This document shows positions 1-8,653 of a stretch of DNA of 64,000 nt, one piece after another (the first letter of the stretch is position 1; the number at the start of each line of letters is the position of its first letter). The notes beneath the pieces are model-generated. The model was not told the DNA's origin and did not search any database. It saw only the letters and a program-made list of their open reading frames with translations. A program made the translations under genes and the position numbers. The stretch lies in contig NZ_JABFCS010000001.1 in NCBI RefSeq assembly GCF_013087525.1, positions 4,268,501 to 4,332,500 on the forward strand. Reading direction: 5' to 3'. This DNA comes from Ramlibacter montanisoli (GTDB lineage Bacteria; Pseudomonadota; Gammaproteobacteria; Burkholderiales; Burkholderiaceae_C).

Positions 1-138
1 GACGTTGTCGCCCTGGTTCACGTTCAGGCGCTTGACCGAGAAGGCCTTGCCCTTCTGGCTGACGACGTGCTCGGCCGCATGCGCGGGCCCGCAGACGAGG
101 ATGGCCAGGGCGGCGGCGGCTGGCAGGATGGTTCGCAT
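1..138 (-). CDS. Cupredoxin-like exported protein, N-terminal part (runs off the left edge)
   Basis: Only the first 46 codons lie in the window. Residues 1-22 form a signal peptide (Met-Arg start, Ala/Leu-rich core, Ala-His-Ala-Ala cleavage region). The mature start, ending SVKRLNVNQGDNV, resembles the first strands of plastocyanin-like (methylamine-utilisation type) cupredoxin domains. The copper ligands would lie further on and cannot be checked. A GGGAGTC ribosome site precedes the ATG. The gene follows the chemotaxis transducer by 27 bp on the same strand and is probably co-transcribed with it and with the cytochrome c peroxidase. A blue copper protein would fit as an electron carrier in that set, but this is inference. 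Confidence 0.55.
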   Translation of the reverse strand, partial: MRTILPAAAALAILVCGPAHAAEHVVSQKGKAFSVKRLNVNQGDNV

Positions 139-165
139 GGTGGTGACTCCCGTGGATGGCTCAGG

Positions 166-1752
166 TCAGGCCTGAAGGTTGGAAAGGCGTTGCGTCAGCG
201 CCGCGGAGGTTTGCGACAGGGACGCGGAGGTTTCGTCGAGCAGGCGCGCGTGGCGCTCGCCGTCTGCGAGGGCATGGGCGAGCGCCTGCGATTCGCGGTC
301 CATGAACTGGACGCGATCGACCTGGCGCTGGAAGGATTCGCGGAAGCCCTGCACTTCCTTGTGCATGCCGTCCACCAGCGACTGGTTGGAACGCGCTGAG
401 GTATCGAGGGCGGCGATGCGGCCGGCCCCTTCGTCCATCAGCACGCTGGTTTCCTGCACCGCCGCGGTGGTGGCGCCGAGCTGGCGGGTGATGTCCTCGC
501 TGGCGCGGCGGATCTGCAGGGCGGCCTGCTGCGTGTCTTCGGACAGCCTGCGCACGGAGCTCGCGATCACCGAGAAGCCGCGTCCCGCATCGCCTGCGCG
601 GGCGGCTTCCACCGCGGCGTTGAGCGACAGCAGGCGGGTGGTGGAGGAGATCACCTCGATCTGGTCGGCGAAGCGCGCGATGTCGCTGCGGCTCTTGGCC
701 AGCGCGGTGGTCGCTTCCAGCAGCTTGTGCAGGCGCGCGGTGGTCCCCTGGATCTGCTCGGCCACCAGGCCGGCCTCGCCGGCGTGCTGGCGCGACATCT
801 CGGCCGATGCGTTGCAGGTCTCGCCGAGCTGGTCCACGTCGTCCAGGCACACGCGCGCTTCCTGCAGCATGGACTGCATCGCGTCCTGGCAGCGTTCCAG
901 CAGCTCGCGCAGGCGCTGGTTGGCCTGCTGCACGTCGCCGTTGACGCCATCGAGCTGGCTGCCGCCGGTTTCCAGTTCGCGCGCGCTGTGCGCCACTTCC
1001 TCCAGCAGCTGCTCCACCGGGGCGAAGCGGCGCTTCAGGCGTTTGTAGAACAGCACGCCACCCGCGGTGCTGACCGTGGCGGCGAGCACCAGGCCCCACA
1101 GCATGCGCTCGAACAGCTGCGAACGCTCCTCGGTGGCGCGCAGCCGCGCCTCGCCTTCGCGGGCGAGGATGGTGGTGGACAGGGCGTCGATCTGCCTGAG
1201 CTGTTCGACGATGCCTTCGCGCGCGGCCGCGGCCTGCGCCCGCTCGCCCTTGCGGGCCAGCATGATCACGTTGACGCGCGGCGTCTTCACCGCATCCACC
1301 AGTTGGCTCATGCGACCGACGTCGGTGCTCTGGGGCATGGCGGCGCGCAAGGCGGTCACCGCGTCCTCCAGCTTGGAGGCGGCGGCGATGGAGGCCACCG
1401 CGGCCGCGCGCACGCGGGCCGCGTCCTCCTCCGCCATCGTCTGCGACAGCAGGCGGTCGACTTCCAGCACGGCGAGCCGCGCTTCGACGGCGGCGCGCGA
1501 GCGGGTCTCGTTCACCGTTTCCGCCTGCGCCACCGAGTTGATCACGTGCCACATGGCCGCGGCCGACACGGCTGCCACCGCCACCACCAGCAGCGTGATG
1601 CCGGTGGCGAACCAGCTCAGCTCACGCTTCCAGCGGGCCACCAGGCTGCCCGAGCGGCCCGAGCGACGCGCCGTGGCGGCCGCTTGCGGGTTCGCGTCGT
1701 ACGACACCTGGGGGAGCGATAAAGGAGCGCCCATGACTGCTGCCTTGGCCAT
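166..1752 (-). CDS. Methyl-accepting chemotaxis-type transducer
   Basis: A 528-residue protein with a first membrane helix at about 48-70, a periplasmic helical region of about 145 residues, a second membrane helix at about 217-236 and a long coiled coil. The signalling hairpin (about 373-404, centred on SLNAAVEAARAGDAGRGF) is the signature of methyl-accepting chemotaxis proteins. This version is divergent: it has RLLSLN where most have NILALN, and SVIASSVRRLSED downstream. No clear HAMP domain is seen. The gene lies 18 bp after the peroxidase gene and 27 bp before the cupredoxin-like gene, so a redox- or peroxide-linked sensor is possible but unproven. A second ATG at codon 7 could be the true start. 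Confidence 0.85.
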   Translation of the reverse strand: MAKAAVMGAPLSLPQVSYDANPQAAATARRSGRSGSLVARWKRELSWFATGITLLVVAVAAVSAAAMWHVINSVAQAETVNETRSRAAVEARLAVLEVDRLLSQTMAEEDAARVRAAAVASIAAASKLEDAVTALRAAMPQSTDVGRMSQLVDAVKTPRVNVIMLARKGERAQAAAAREGIVEQLRQIDALSTTILAREGEARLRATEERSQLFERMLWGLVLAATVSTAGGVLFYKRLKRRFAPVEQLLEEVAHSARELETGGSQLDGVNGDVQQANQRLRELLERCQDAMQSMLQEARVCLDDVDQLGETCNASAEMSRQHAGEAGLVAEQIQGTTARLHKLLEATTALAKSRSDIARFADQIEVISSTTRLLSLNAAVEAARAGDAGRGFSVIASSVRRLSEDTQQAALQIRRASEDITRQLGATTAAVQETSVLMDEGAGRIAALDTSARSNQSLVDGMHKEVQGFRESFQRQVDRVQFMDRESQALAHALADGERHARLLDETSASLSQTSAALTQRLSNLQA

Positions 1753-1770
1753 GCCTGCCTGCTTTGCGGC

Positions 1771-2803
1771 CTAGTGCGGAAGCTGGGGCGCGACCACGAC
1801 GACGGGCTGGCCCGTCAGCGAGCGCATGAAGGCGACCAGGTCCGACTTCTCCTGCTCCGACAGCGTCAGCTGCTTCATGTCGGCGGAGAGGTTGCTGCGG
1901 TCGTCGCCGCCCGCGCGCGTAGTGCTCCACGACCTCGCGCAGCGTCGCCGCGGAACCGTCGCGGAAGTAGGGCGCGGTCAGCTCGATGTCGCGCAGCGTC
2001 GGCGTCTTGAAGGCGCCCTTCATCGAGGCGACCTTGCGGATGTTGAAGCGGCCCAGGTCGGGCGTGCCCGCGCTCTTGATGCCGATGTTGTGGAAGCCGT
2101 TGTCGGTGAAGTTGGGACCGCTGTGGCACGAGGAGCAGTTGCCCTTGGCCGGGTCGGTGAAGACCCTGAAGCCGCGGTGCTGCTCGGGCGTGAGCGCCCT
2201 GGTGTCGCCGGCCAGCCAGCGGTCGAAGGGCGCATTGCGCGAGATCACCGTGCGCTCGAAGGCGGCCAGCGCCTTGGCGATGGTCTCCTCGCCGATCGCT
2301 TCGCCGGGGTAGGCCTTGCCGAACATGGCCTTGTACGCCGGCATGCTGCCCAGCCGCGCGATGACGGTCGGGAAGTCGCTGTTCATCTCGTCGGGCGCCT
2401 TCATCGGGCCCAGGGCCTGGTCTTCCAGCGACTTCTTGCGGCCGTCCCACATGAACTGCGTGTTGAAGGCGGTATTGATGATCGTGGGCGTCGCGCGGCC
2501 GAGCACGGCGCCGCCGAAGCCGACGGCCGTCTTCTGCCCGTCCGACCAGCCCAGCGAGGGGTTGTGGCAGGTGGCGCAGGAACTCGCCCCGTTGCCGGAC
2601 AGGCGCGGATCGAAGAACAGGGCGCGGCCCAGTTCGACCCGGGCGGGCGAGCTCACGTTGTCCTTGGGCATCGGCACGGCCGGCAGGCGCCAGGCCGACT
2701 TGTCGTCCGCGCTGGGCGCCGGTACCCTGTCCGAAGCCAGCAGCGTGGTGGCGGACAGCACCGCGGCGGCGGCGATGCAGGAAAGGATTGCGGTCTTGGC
2801 CAT
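1771..2803 (-). CDS. Di-haem cytochrome c peroxidase (frameshifted near 1910)
   Basis: A periplasmic enzyme family (CcpA/MauG) that reduces hydrogen peroxide with electrons from small cytochromes or copper proteins. Residues 1-24 are a signal peptide. Two haem-binding motifs are present, CATCH at 76-80 and CSSCH at 223-227, with the conserved PYFRDGSAATLREVVEHYARG near the C-terminus. One extra G near position 1910 shifts the frame. Restoring it gives a natural ending (MKQLTLSEQEKSDLVAFMRSL and a TAG at 1771-1773), about 344 residues in all and typical of the family. The restored stop is 18 bp before the transducer gene. A sequence error is more likely than true gene decay, because the downstream frame is fully conserved. 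Confidence 0.85.
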
Positions 2804-2856
2804 GTGTCGGGCTCCTGGTGACGTGGCCCCGCCGAGGTAACGGCAAGGGTGGTGTC

Positions 2857-2886
2857 ACTTTAGGAGACAACTGCTACAAAGTGCAA
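2857..2886 (-). promoter_or_regulatory. Possible sigma-70 promoter of the peroxidase operon
   Basis: On the minus strand a TTGCAC hexamer (2881-2886) is followed after 18 bp by TAAAGT (2857-2862), about 50 bp ahead of the peroxidase ATG. The 210-bp gap 2804-3013 holds no gene that I can recognise. Confidence 0.35.
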
Positions 2887-3013
2887 CAGCCATCCCGTGG
2901 ATGCAACGCCCGCCCGCGCCGCGAGTCCGGCCGCCCGTCGGGAATCAGGGGATAACGGTTAGGGACGACGCCTTAAGCATTCGCCCTAGACTCGGCTTCC
3001 AGGCCTTTCCGTC

Positions 3014-3709
3014 TCACTGCAGGCAGTAGCTGCTGCCCCGCCGGTGGCTGGCGCCCCAGGTCCGGTAGGCGGTGCGGTCGATGTGGATGCGGCCGCTCGG
3101 ATAGCGGCTCATGCCCATGTCCCAGGCCTGGCCCTCGTCCCGCCAGAAGCGGCACAGGCGCTGTCCTTCCTCCTCGGGCACCGGGGCGATGTCGACCGCG
3201 AAGCGCACATGCGAGCTGCCCGGCGCCCCGCCGGCACAGCGGTTCAGCTGCGGGTCACGGTAGGCGGAGACGACCTCGAAGCCGGTGAGCACCTGCCGCT
3301 TCTTGAGTTCGCGCAGCAGCACCAGCAGGTCGCGCACCGTCGGCCAGGCCTGCGCGGGCGGCAGCTGGAAGGGCTCGGCCCGGCACTCCTTCCACATGGA
3401 GGCGCTGCGCAGCAGCTGGTACATGGGCACCACCTGGGCGACCTGCTCCGCCACCAGGAACTGCTCGAAGGCGTCGACGTCGGCCACGTGCTTCGCGCGC
3501 CAGGCCGCAAACAGGACCGCGTCGCGTTCCGGATCGGCCAGCACCTCCGCGGGGAGAGCGGGCGCAGGTGCGGGCGCCGGTGCCGGCGCGGAAGGAGCGG
3601 GTGGGGGTGCCGGCGGCCGCGCTTCCTGCCGCGGCGTGCAGGCGGCGAGCGTGCCCAGCAGCAGCGCAAGAACGAGGCGCAGGTGGCGCAGCGAACCGGG
3701 CTTTCCCAT
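3014..3709 (-). CDS. M15-type peptidase lipoprotein (D-Ala-D-Ala carboxypeptidase-like)
   Basis: A 231-residue protein with a lipoprotein signal (LLLGTLAAC, Cys at about 24) and a long Ala/Pro linker (about 30-55). The C-terminal half has the metal-binding layout of M15 peptidases: SSHVRFAVDIAP supplies His and Asp, and GRIHID supplies a later His. Family members trim peptidoglycan peptides. The lipid anchor places it at a membrane facing the periplasm. It starts 45 bp after the sensor-kinase gene on the same strand, so response regulator, kinase and wall enzyme may form one operon. Strict zinc-ligand spacing was not checked against a structure. Confidence 0.65.
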   Translation of the reverse strand: MGKPGSLRHLRLVLALLLGTLAACTPRQEARPPAPPPAPSAPAPAPAPAPALPAEVLADPERDAVLFAAWRAKHVADVDAFEQFLVAEQVAQVVPMYQLLRSASMWKECRAEPFQLPPAQAWPTVRDLLVLLRELKKRQVLTGFEVVSAYRDPQLNRCAGGAPGSSHVRFAVDIAPVPEEEGQRLCRFWRDEGQAWDMGMSRYPSGRIHIDRTAYRTWGASHRRGSSYCLQ

Positions 3710-3754
3710 GGCAAAAGCCTAGCGCAGGCCCGCGCTCCCGGGTGCAGGACGGAT

Positions 3755-5865
3755 TCAGCCCTCGAGTGGGAAGCCGAGCTCGAAGCGCACGCCGTCGCCG
3801 CTGTTGAGCGCCCGCACGGTCCCGCCCATCTTGGCCATGTAGGTGCGCGCGACGAACAGGCCCTGGCCGCGCCGGCCGGACGGTTCCGCCGCGGCCGCGT
3901 CGCTGACGCCATAGTCGAAGATGCGTTCCAGCAGCGCCTCGGGAATGGCCGGGCCCTGGTTGTGGATGCCGACCACGGCCTGACGCTCGCGCACGTCCAG
4001 CGTGAGCACGATCGGCGTGCCGGGCGTGCGATGCCGCTGCGCGTTGCGCAGGATGTGCGTCACCACGTCTTCCAGCGAGAAGGCATCGGCGCGCACCATG
4101 ACCGGCCGCGCCTGGCCCTCGTAGCGCACGTCCCCGATGCCGGCGAACTGCGCATTGGCCGCCACCTCGCGCAGGAAGGCATCCAGGTCCAGCGGTGCGA
4201 GCTCCAGCTGCGCCGCCGCCAGTGCTTCGCCCGGCGAGGCCTGTCCGTACAGCACGCGCACGGCCTGCTGCATGCGCTGCACGTAGCGGTGCGCCGGATC
4301 GTCCGCATCCGGATGCAGCACCATCAGCGACTGCAGCGGCGACAGGATCTCGTGGCCCACCGCCTGCAGCATGTTGCGCTCGCGTTGCGCGCGCAGCTGC
4401 TCGCGCTGCACGTCGCTCTTCACGCGCTGCAGCAGGTCGGCCAGGCCGCCGGCCAGGATGCCCAGCTCGTCGCGCCCGCGCAGGTCGGAGACATCGAGCT
4501 GGCCGATGCGGGCATCGCCGCTGGCATCCATCTGCACGTTGTACGAGACGGCGGCCGCGCGCCGCGTCAGCACCGCGATGCGGCGGATCAGGCCGACCTC
4601 GATCACCAGCCAGGCGAGCACGATCGCGCCCAGCATGGCCGCCACGTACCAGGACATGCGCGTGGCGATCACGCCCAGGCTGCGGTCGATGCCGCGCGCG
4701 TCGCCGGCCAGCCGCACTTCGAAGCTGCCGGTGGGCGTGGCGATGGTCTCGCGCGCCTGCACCGGCTGCGGCCGCGTGGCCACGGGCAGCTGGTCGATCA
4801 CGCGCAGGATCAGCGGCGAGCTGCGGCCGGCGCCATCGTCGCTCGCCTTGAGCTCCGCGACCGGGCCGCGGCGCGGGCCGCCATGCGTGATGGTCAGCAC
4901 TTCGCCCGGCTGCAGCGTGCGCTGCAGGTCCTGCAGCGAGGCCGGCGGCAGCGCGCCGGGCGCGTTGCTGTCGAACAGGGGGCGGCGGCGCCGGGCGGCA
5001 GCATCTGCAGCTGCACGCGGATGCGGTCCAGGTCGGCCGGCGGCCACTCCGGGCGCGCGGCGGACAGCGCTTCGCGGAAGGCTTCCAGCGGCAGCCGCAG
5101 CGCATAGGACACGCGGCGCGGGCACTCCGGCAGCTCGCCGCCCGCGGAGCAGGCCGCGCTTTGCCACAGCCAGCCGCGGAAGTCGCGCACCGGCCGGGTG
5201 TCGGCGTCCAGGCTGCCGTCGCGGTTGCTGGTGAAGGCGGCGAAGCGTCCGCGCACCAGCGGCTCGCCGCGCAGCGAGAGCCGCTCGAACACCGCCACCC
5301 AGGTGCGCAGCTCGCCGCGCATCTCGAGGCGGATGCGCGCGTGGTGCACGGACTGCAGGTCGAGCTCGCCATCGGCACGGCCCGCCAGTTCGCCCGCCGT
5401 GAAGTGGCCCACGAGATAAAGGAAGCCGCCGGCATAGGCGTTGCTGCCCACGGCCACGCACAGCGCGCTGTCGTCCGGGTAGACGACCGAGCAGCCGGCC
5501 ACGTCCACCGCCTGCTGCGCCTTGCCCGGGTCGTCGATGTCCAGCGAGGGGTAGGGCAGCACGAGCGGCCGCAGCGGCACCGGCTCGCGCGCGGTGCCCG
5601 CATTCATCAGCGCGAGCTGGCCCGAGGGCTGGCGCAGGCGCGTGATGAGTTCGGCCTGCGCCTTGCGGAAGCCCTGCTGGTAGTTGCGGTAGCTGCGCTC
5701 CTTCTCGTCCTGCAGCAGCACGGCGGCCAGGGCGAGCGTCGCCACCGCCAGCAGCAGGAACACCAGCCGGATCAGGATCCGGCGGCGGAACGAGGCCAGG
5801 CCCAGCCGCGGCACCTCCAGCCTGGACAGCGCGAGGTCCGGCAGGCCCAGCCCGGGCAGCTTCAT
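3755..5865 (-). CDS. Membrane sensor histidine kinase (frameshifted near 4985)
   Basis: The restored product is about 703 residues. A membrane helix at about 30-48 is followed by a roughly 370-residue extracytoplasmic sensor region, a second helix (MSWYVAAMLGAIVLAWLVIEVGLI), a HAMP-like stretch, a dimerisation helix with VGHEILSPLQSL, and an ATPase domain with HILRNAQRH (N box), IHNQGPAIPEALLERIFDYG (G1/F box) and RRGQGLFVARTYMAKMGG (G2 box). The H box reads GHEILSPL rather than the usual HELRTPL. One C is missing from a C5 run near 4985. The ATG overlaps the stop of the response-regulator gene (ATGA), indicating translational coupling. The signal is unknown. Confidence 0.85.
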
Positions 5866-6580
5866 GCGCGCGGCTTCCTCGCGCCGTCCACCCAGCGGAA
5901 GCCGCGCATCGGCACGTTCTCTATGCCTTCGAAGGACGGGTCCACTTCGCGGAAGGCATCGCGGATCGTGCTGACGTGCTTGCGCACGTTGTCGCGGTTG
6001 CGGCCGCTCTTGACCACGTCGAACAGGTCCTCGTAGGACACCACTTCGCCGCGCCGCTGGTAGAGGGTGGCCAGGATGCGCTGCGCCGTCAGCGGTAGGT
6101 TGATGCGCTCGCCGCGCCAGGTCGGCGTGCGCTGCCACAGCGGATCAGGGAGAGCTCCGCCGCAGCGGCCGCTGGTGGCGCCTCCTGCTCGGCGCGCCGC
6201 TCGCGCGCCACCCGCAGGATCTCCAGGAAGGTCTCGATGAAGTCGGCTTCCTCGAAGGTCGTCTTCTGCAGGTAGTCCCAGGCGTCCAGCGCCTTCATGA
6301 TGCTGCGGTAGATCGCCGCCGGCATGGCCGATACCACCAGCACCGGCACGCCGGCACGCCGCTTGTTGATGGCGTTGATCAGGGCGACGCCGGCGTGGCG
6401 CTCGCGCCCCAATTCGATGTCCAGCAGCACCACGTCGTACTGCTCGCGCGCCAGCGCCGCTTCCGCGGCATCGCGGTCGAACCACTGGTGCACCTCGATG
6501 CCCGGGCGCGCCGCGCGGATCCAGCCGGCCAGCTGGTTGCTGGTGGGCACATCGTCCTCGATCACTGCGACGCGGGTCAT
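5862..6580 (-). CDS. OmpR-type DNA-binding response regulator (frameshifted near 6150)
   Basis: The restored product is about 239 residues. The receiver domain has acidic residues Glu8, Asp9 and Asp10 and phospho-acceptor Asp54 in VVLLDIELG. A linker rich in Glu and Ala leads to a winged-helix output domain (LPLTAQRILATLYQRRGEVVSY, then RDNVRKHVSTIRDAF and ENVPMRGFRWVD). A net one-base shift near 6150 separates the two domains; the downstream frame ends in a TGA that overlaps the kinase ATG. It is the first gene of a regulator-kinase-lipoprotein unit and is divergent from the FG-GAP/SPFH/SH3 operon, which makes that operon a possible target. Confidence 0.8.
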
Positions 6581-6612
6581 GCGCGGATTATGGAATGGCG
6601 CTGCGGACGCAG

Positions 6613-6634
6613 CCCCGGAAGATTTCTTCCGGGG
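6613..6634. promoter_or_regulatory. Perfect 10-bp inverted repeat between divergent operons
   Basis: CCCCGGAAGA at 6613-6622 is followed, after TT, by its exact complement TCTTCCGGGG at 6625-6634. It lies 33 bp from the start of the response-regulator gene and 88 bp ahead of the FG-GAP-like gene. The near-contiguous symmetry and position suggest an operator for a dimeric regulator. A transcription terminator is less likely because no T-run follows on either strand. Confidence 0.5.
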
Positions 6635-6721
6635 CGTGAACGAAGCCGCCCCGCGGGCGCATTGTTCCTTCGCGGGCCGCTGCGAAGAATCGCTTTCATC
6701 GTCAACCCAAGGAGAAGCACG

Positions 6722-7360
6722 ATGACAAGCCGCACCACCACCACCCGCGCCCTGGCCCGCTTCGCGCTGGTCGCCGCCGCAGCCGTCGCCGCGGCGTCGC
6801 TGTGGGCCGGCAGCCGCCCCGAGCAGGGCCTGCTGCTCGATGCGCAGACCTGGCAGGAGGAAGTGACCACCGCCAGCACCGGTCCCTGGCCGGCCGATGG
6901 CTGGTACCGGCTGGAGCCGCGCGAGCGCGGCGTCGACGTGCGCGCCGTGCAGCCCGTCGAGGCCGGCGCCGTTCCGGCCAACGCGCTGTTCTTCCGCCTG
7001 CCCGGCACCGCGCTGAAGACCGGCCTGCGTGCCAGCTACCGCCACCTGGAAGTGCTGGCGCAGCCGCGCCTGGGCCGCGACCACGAGCTGAGCCTGGGCA
7101 CCAGCCGTTTCAGCATCCGCGTGGAGGAAACGCCGGTGGGCATCGAATACGCCATCGGCTACGGCGGCCAGACCTACACCTACGTGCTGGCCCCGGTGGG
7201 CGCGAGCACCAGCGTGGTGGACGTCGCCGACCTCGACGGCGACAACCGGCCCGACTTCCTGGTGGAGGTGGAGGACAACACGACCTACCTGCTGCTGTCC
7301 ACGAAGGCGAAGCCGGGCATGAACCTGCCCACCGCCGAACTGCCGGCGCACGGCTGCTGA
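6722..7360 (+). CDS. Exported protein with FG-GAP-like calcium-binding motif
   Basis: A 212-residue protein starting after a clear AAGGAGAAGC ribosome site. Residues 10-29 form a signal peptide or single membrane anchor. The body is beta-rich. Near the C-terminus VVDVADLDGDNRPDFLVEVED matches the DxDxDGxxD calcium loop of FG-GAP/integrin-type repeats, but only one such repeat is present. I do not recognise the family. It is the first gene of a three-gene plus-strand unit with the SPFH and SH3 proteins, so an envelope role alongside the SPFH protein is a reasonable inference. Confidence 0.6.
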   Translation: MTSRTTTTRALARFALVAAAAVAAASLWAGSRPEQGLLLDAQTWQEEVTTASTGPWPADGWYRLEPRERGVDVRAVQPVEAGAVPANALFFRLPGTALKTGLRASYRHLEVLAQPRLGRDHELSLGTSRFSIRVEETPVGIEYAIGYGGQTYTYVLAPVGASTSVVDVADLDGDNRPDFLVEVEDNTTYLLLSTKAKPGMNLPTAELPAHGC

Positions 7361-7386
7361 AAGCGGGAAGGAACGAGGAGAACACC

Positions 7387-8652
7387 ATGCTGGCCCGCCT
7401 GAATTCCATCGTCCGCGCCCTGCGCATCGGTCTTGCCCGCAGGCTGCGCCGTCCCGCGCAGGGGGAACTGCTGTATGCCGACGGCGTGTTCGGCCGCGTG
7501 CTGCAGGCGCGGCGCGCGGTCGGCATTGCCGCCGTGGTCGGCGCCGCGGGCTGGGTGCTGCTGTCGCATCCGCCGATCGCCACGGTGGGCGCCGGCGAAA
7601 TGGGCGTGCGCACCAACGTGCTCACGGGCGACGTCGTGCAGTGGCGCGAAGGCTCCATCCTGGTGATCCCGGGCCTGCACGAGGCCCAGGTGTTCACGAT
7701 GCGCGACCGCACCTACAAGCCCGCGCAGCTCGCCAATGCCGCCGGCAGCGCACCGGTGCAATCGGTCGAAGGCCTGTCGGTGGGCATCGACCTCACGGTG
7801 CGCTATGCACTGGATCCCTCGCGCCTGGCGCACACGGCGCGCACGCTGCCGGGCAACGTGGACACCGAGCTCGTCGAGCCGGCCGTGCAGAACGTGGTCT
7901 ACAAGGTGTTCGCGCGCTACACCGTGCGCGAGATCTTCTCCACCAAGCGCGCCGAGATCCAGCAGACGCTGGACGCGGACCTGCGCCCGCGCCTGGCCGC
8001 CGACGGCGTGCTGCTCAAGGGCGTGCTGGTCGGCAAGGTGGACCTGCCGGCCGACTACGGCATGGAAGGCCTGCTGGCCGAGGAGCTGGAGACGCAGAAG
8101 ATGCGCTACACGCTGGAACTGAAGGACAAGCGCGTCAGGGAAACCGAGCTGGAAGCCTCGGCCGAGAAGGTGCGGCGCGAAGTGCGCGCCGAAGCGGCCG
8201 CGCGCGAGCAGGTGATCGCCGCCCGCGCGCAGGAAGAGGCGATGAAGCACGTGCTGCCCTTCAAGCAGCGGCAGATCGAGCAGCGCCGGCTGGAAGCCGA
8301 AGCGGAGAAGGAGTCGCGCATGAAGATCGCCGAAGGCAACGCCCAGGCGCGCCGCATCGAGGCGAACGGCGAGGCCGACGCGCGCAAGAAGCTCGCGGAG
8401 GCGGAGGCCTTCCGCATGGAGAAAGTGGGGCAGGCCAACGCGGAGCAGATGGCGCGCGAAGGCAGCCTGCTGTCGCGCCATCCGCTCCTGATCCAGAAGA
8501 CGCTGGCCGACAAACTTTCCGACAAGGTGCAGGTGATCATCGCCCCGCCCGGCTCCGGCGGCGGCTTCCTGGCGGCCAACCTGCTCGGTGGCGGGCCGCA
8601 GGGACGCGAGGGTCCGCAGCACGTGGTGGCCAAGCCTCGCGAGGAGGACTGA
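7387..8652 (+). CDS. SPFH/band-7 (prohibitin-like) membrane protein
   Basis: A 421-residue protein with one membrane helix at about 44-60, an SPFH/band-7 domain at about 65-250 (VGAGEMGVRTNVLTGDV, then VQSVEGLSVGIDLTVRYALDP and VVYKVFARYTVREIFSTKRAEIQ), and a long charged coiled coil at about 235-380 rich in Ala, Glu, Arg and Lys. The Gly-rich tail contains GGGFLAANLLGGG. Family members form large membrane rings that organise proteases or lipid domains. The gene starts 26 bp after the FG-GAP-like gene, and the SH3 gene follows after 1 bp. No NfeD or FtsH partner is adjacent, which sets it apart from the usual SPFH pairs. Confidence 0.85.
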   Translation: MLARLNSIVRALRIGLARRLRRPAQGELLYADGVFGRVLQARRAVGIAAVVGAAGWVLLSHPPIATVGAGEMGVRTNVLTGDVVQWREGSILVIPGLHEAQVFTMRDRTYKPAQLANAAGSAPVQSVEGLSVGIDLTVRYALDPSRLAHTARTLPGNVDTELVEPAVQNVVYKVFARYTVREIFSTKRAEIQQTLDADLRPRLAADGVLLKGVLVGKVDLPADYGMEGLLAEELETQKMRYTLELKDKRVRETELEASAEKVRREVRAEAAAREQVIAARAQEEAMKHVLPFKQRQIEQRRLEAEAEKESRMKIAEGNAQARRIEANGEADARKKLAEAEAFRMEKVGQANAEQMAREGSLLSRHPLLIQKTLADKLSDKVQVIIAPPGSGGGFLAANLLGGGPQGREGPQHVVAKPREED

Positions 8653-8653
8653 C

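Noticed and set aside
3044..5107. A 687-codon plus-strand open frame
   Set aside because: It is the shadow of the histidine kinase and M15 genes, rich in Arg, His and Gln, with no domain pattern.
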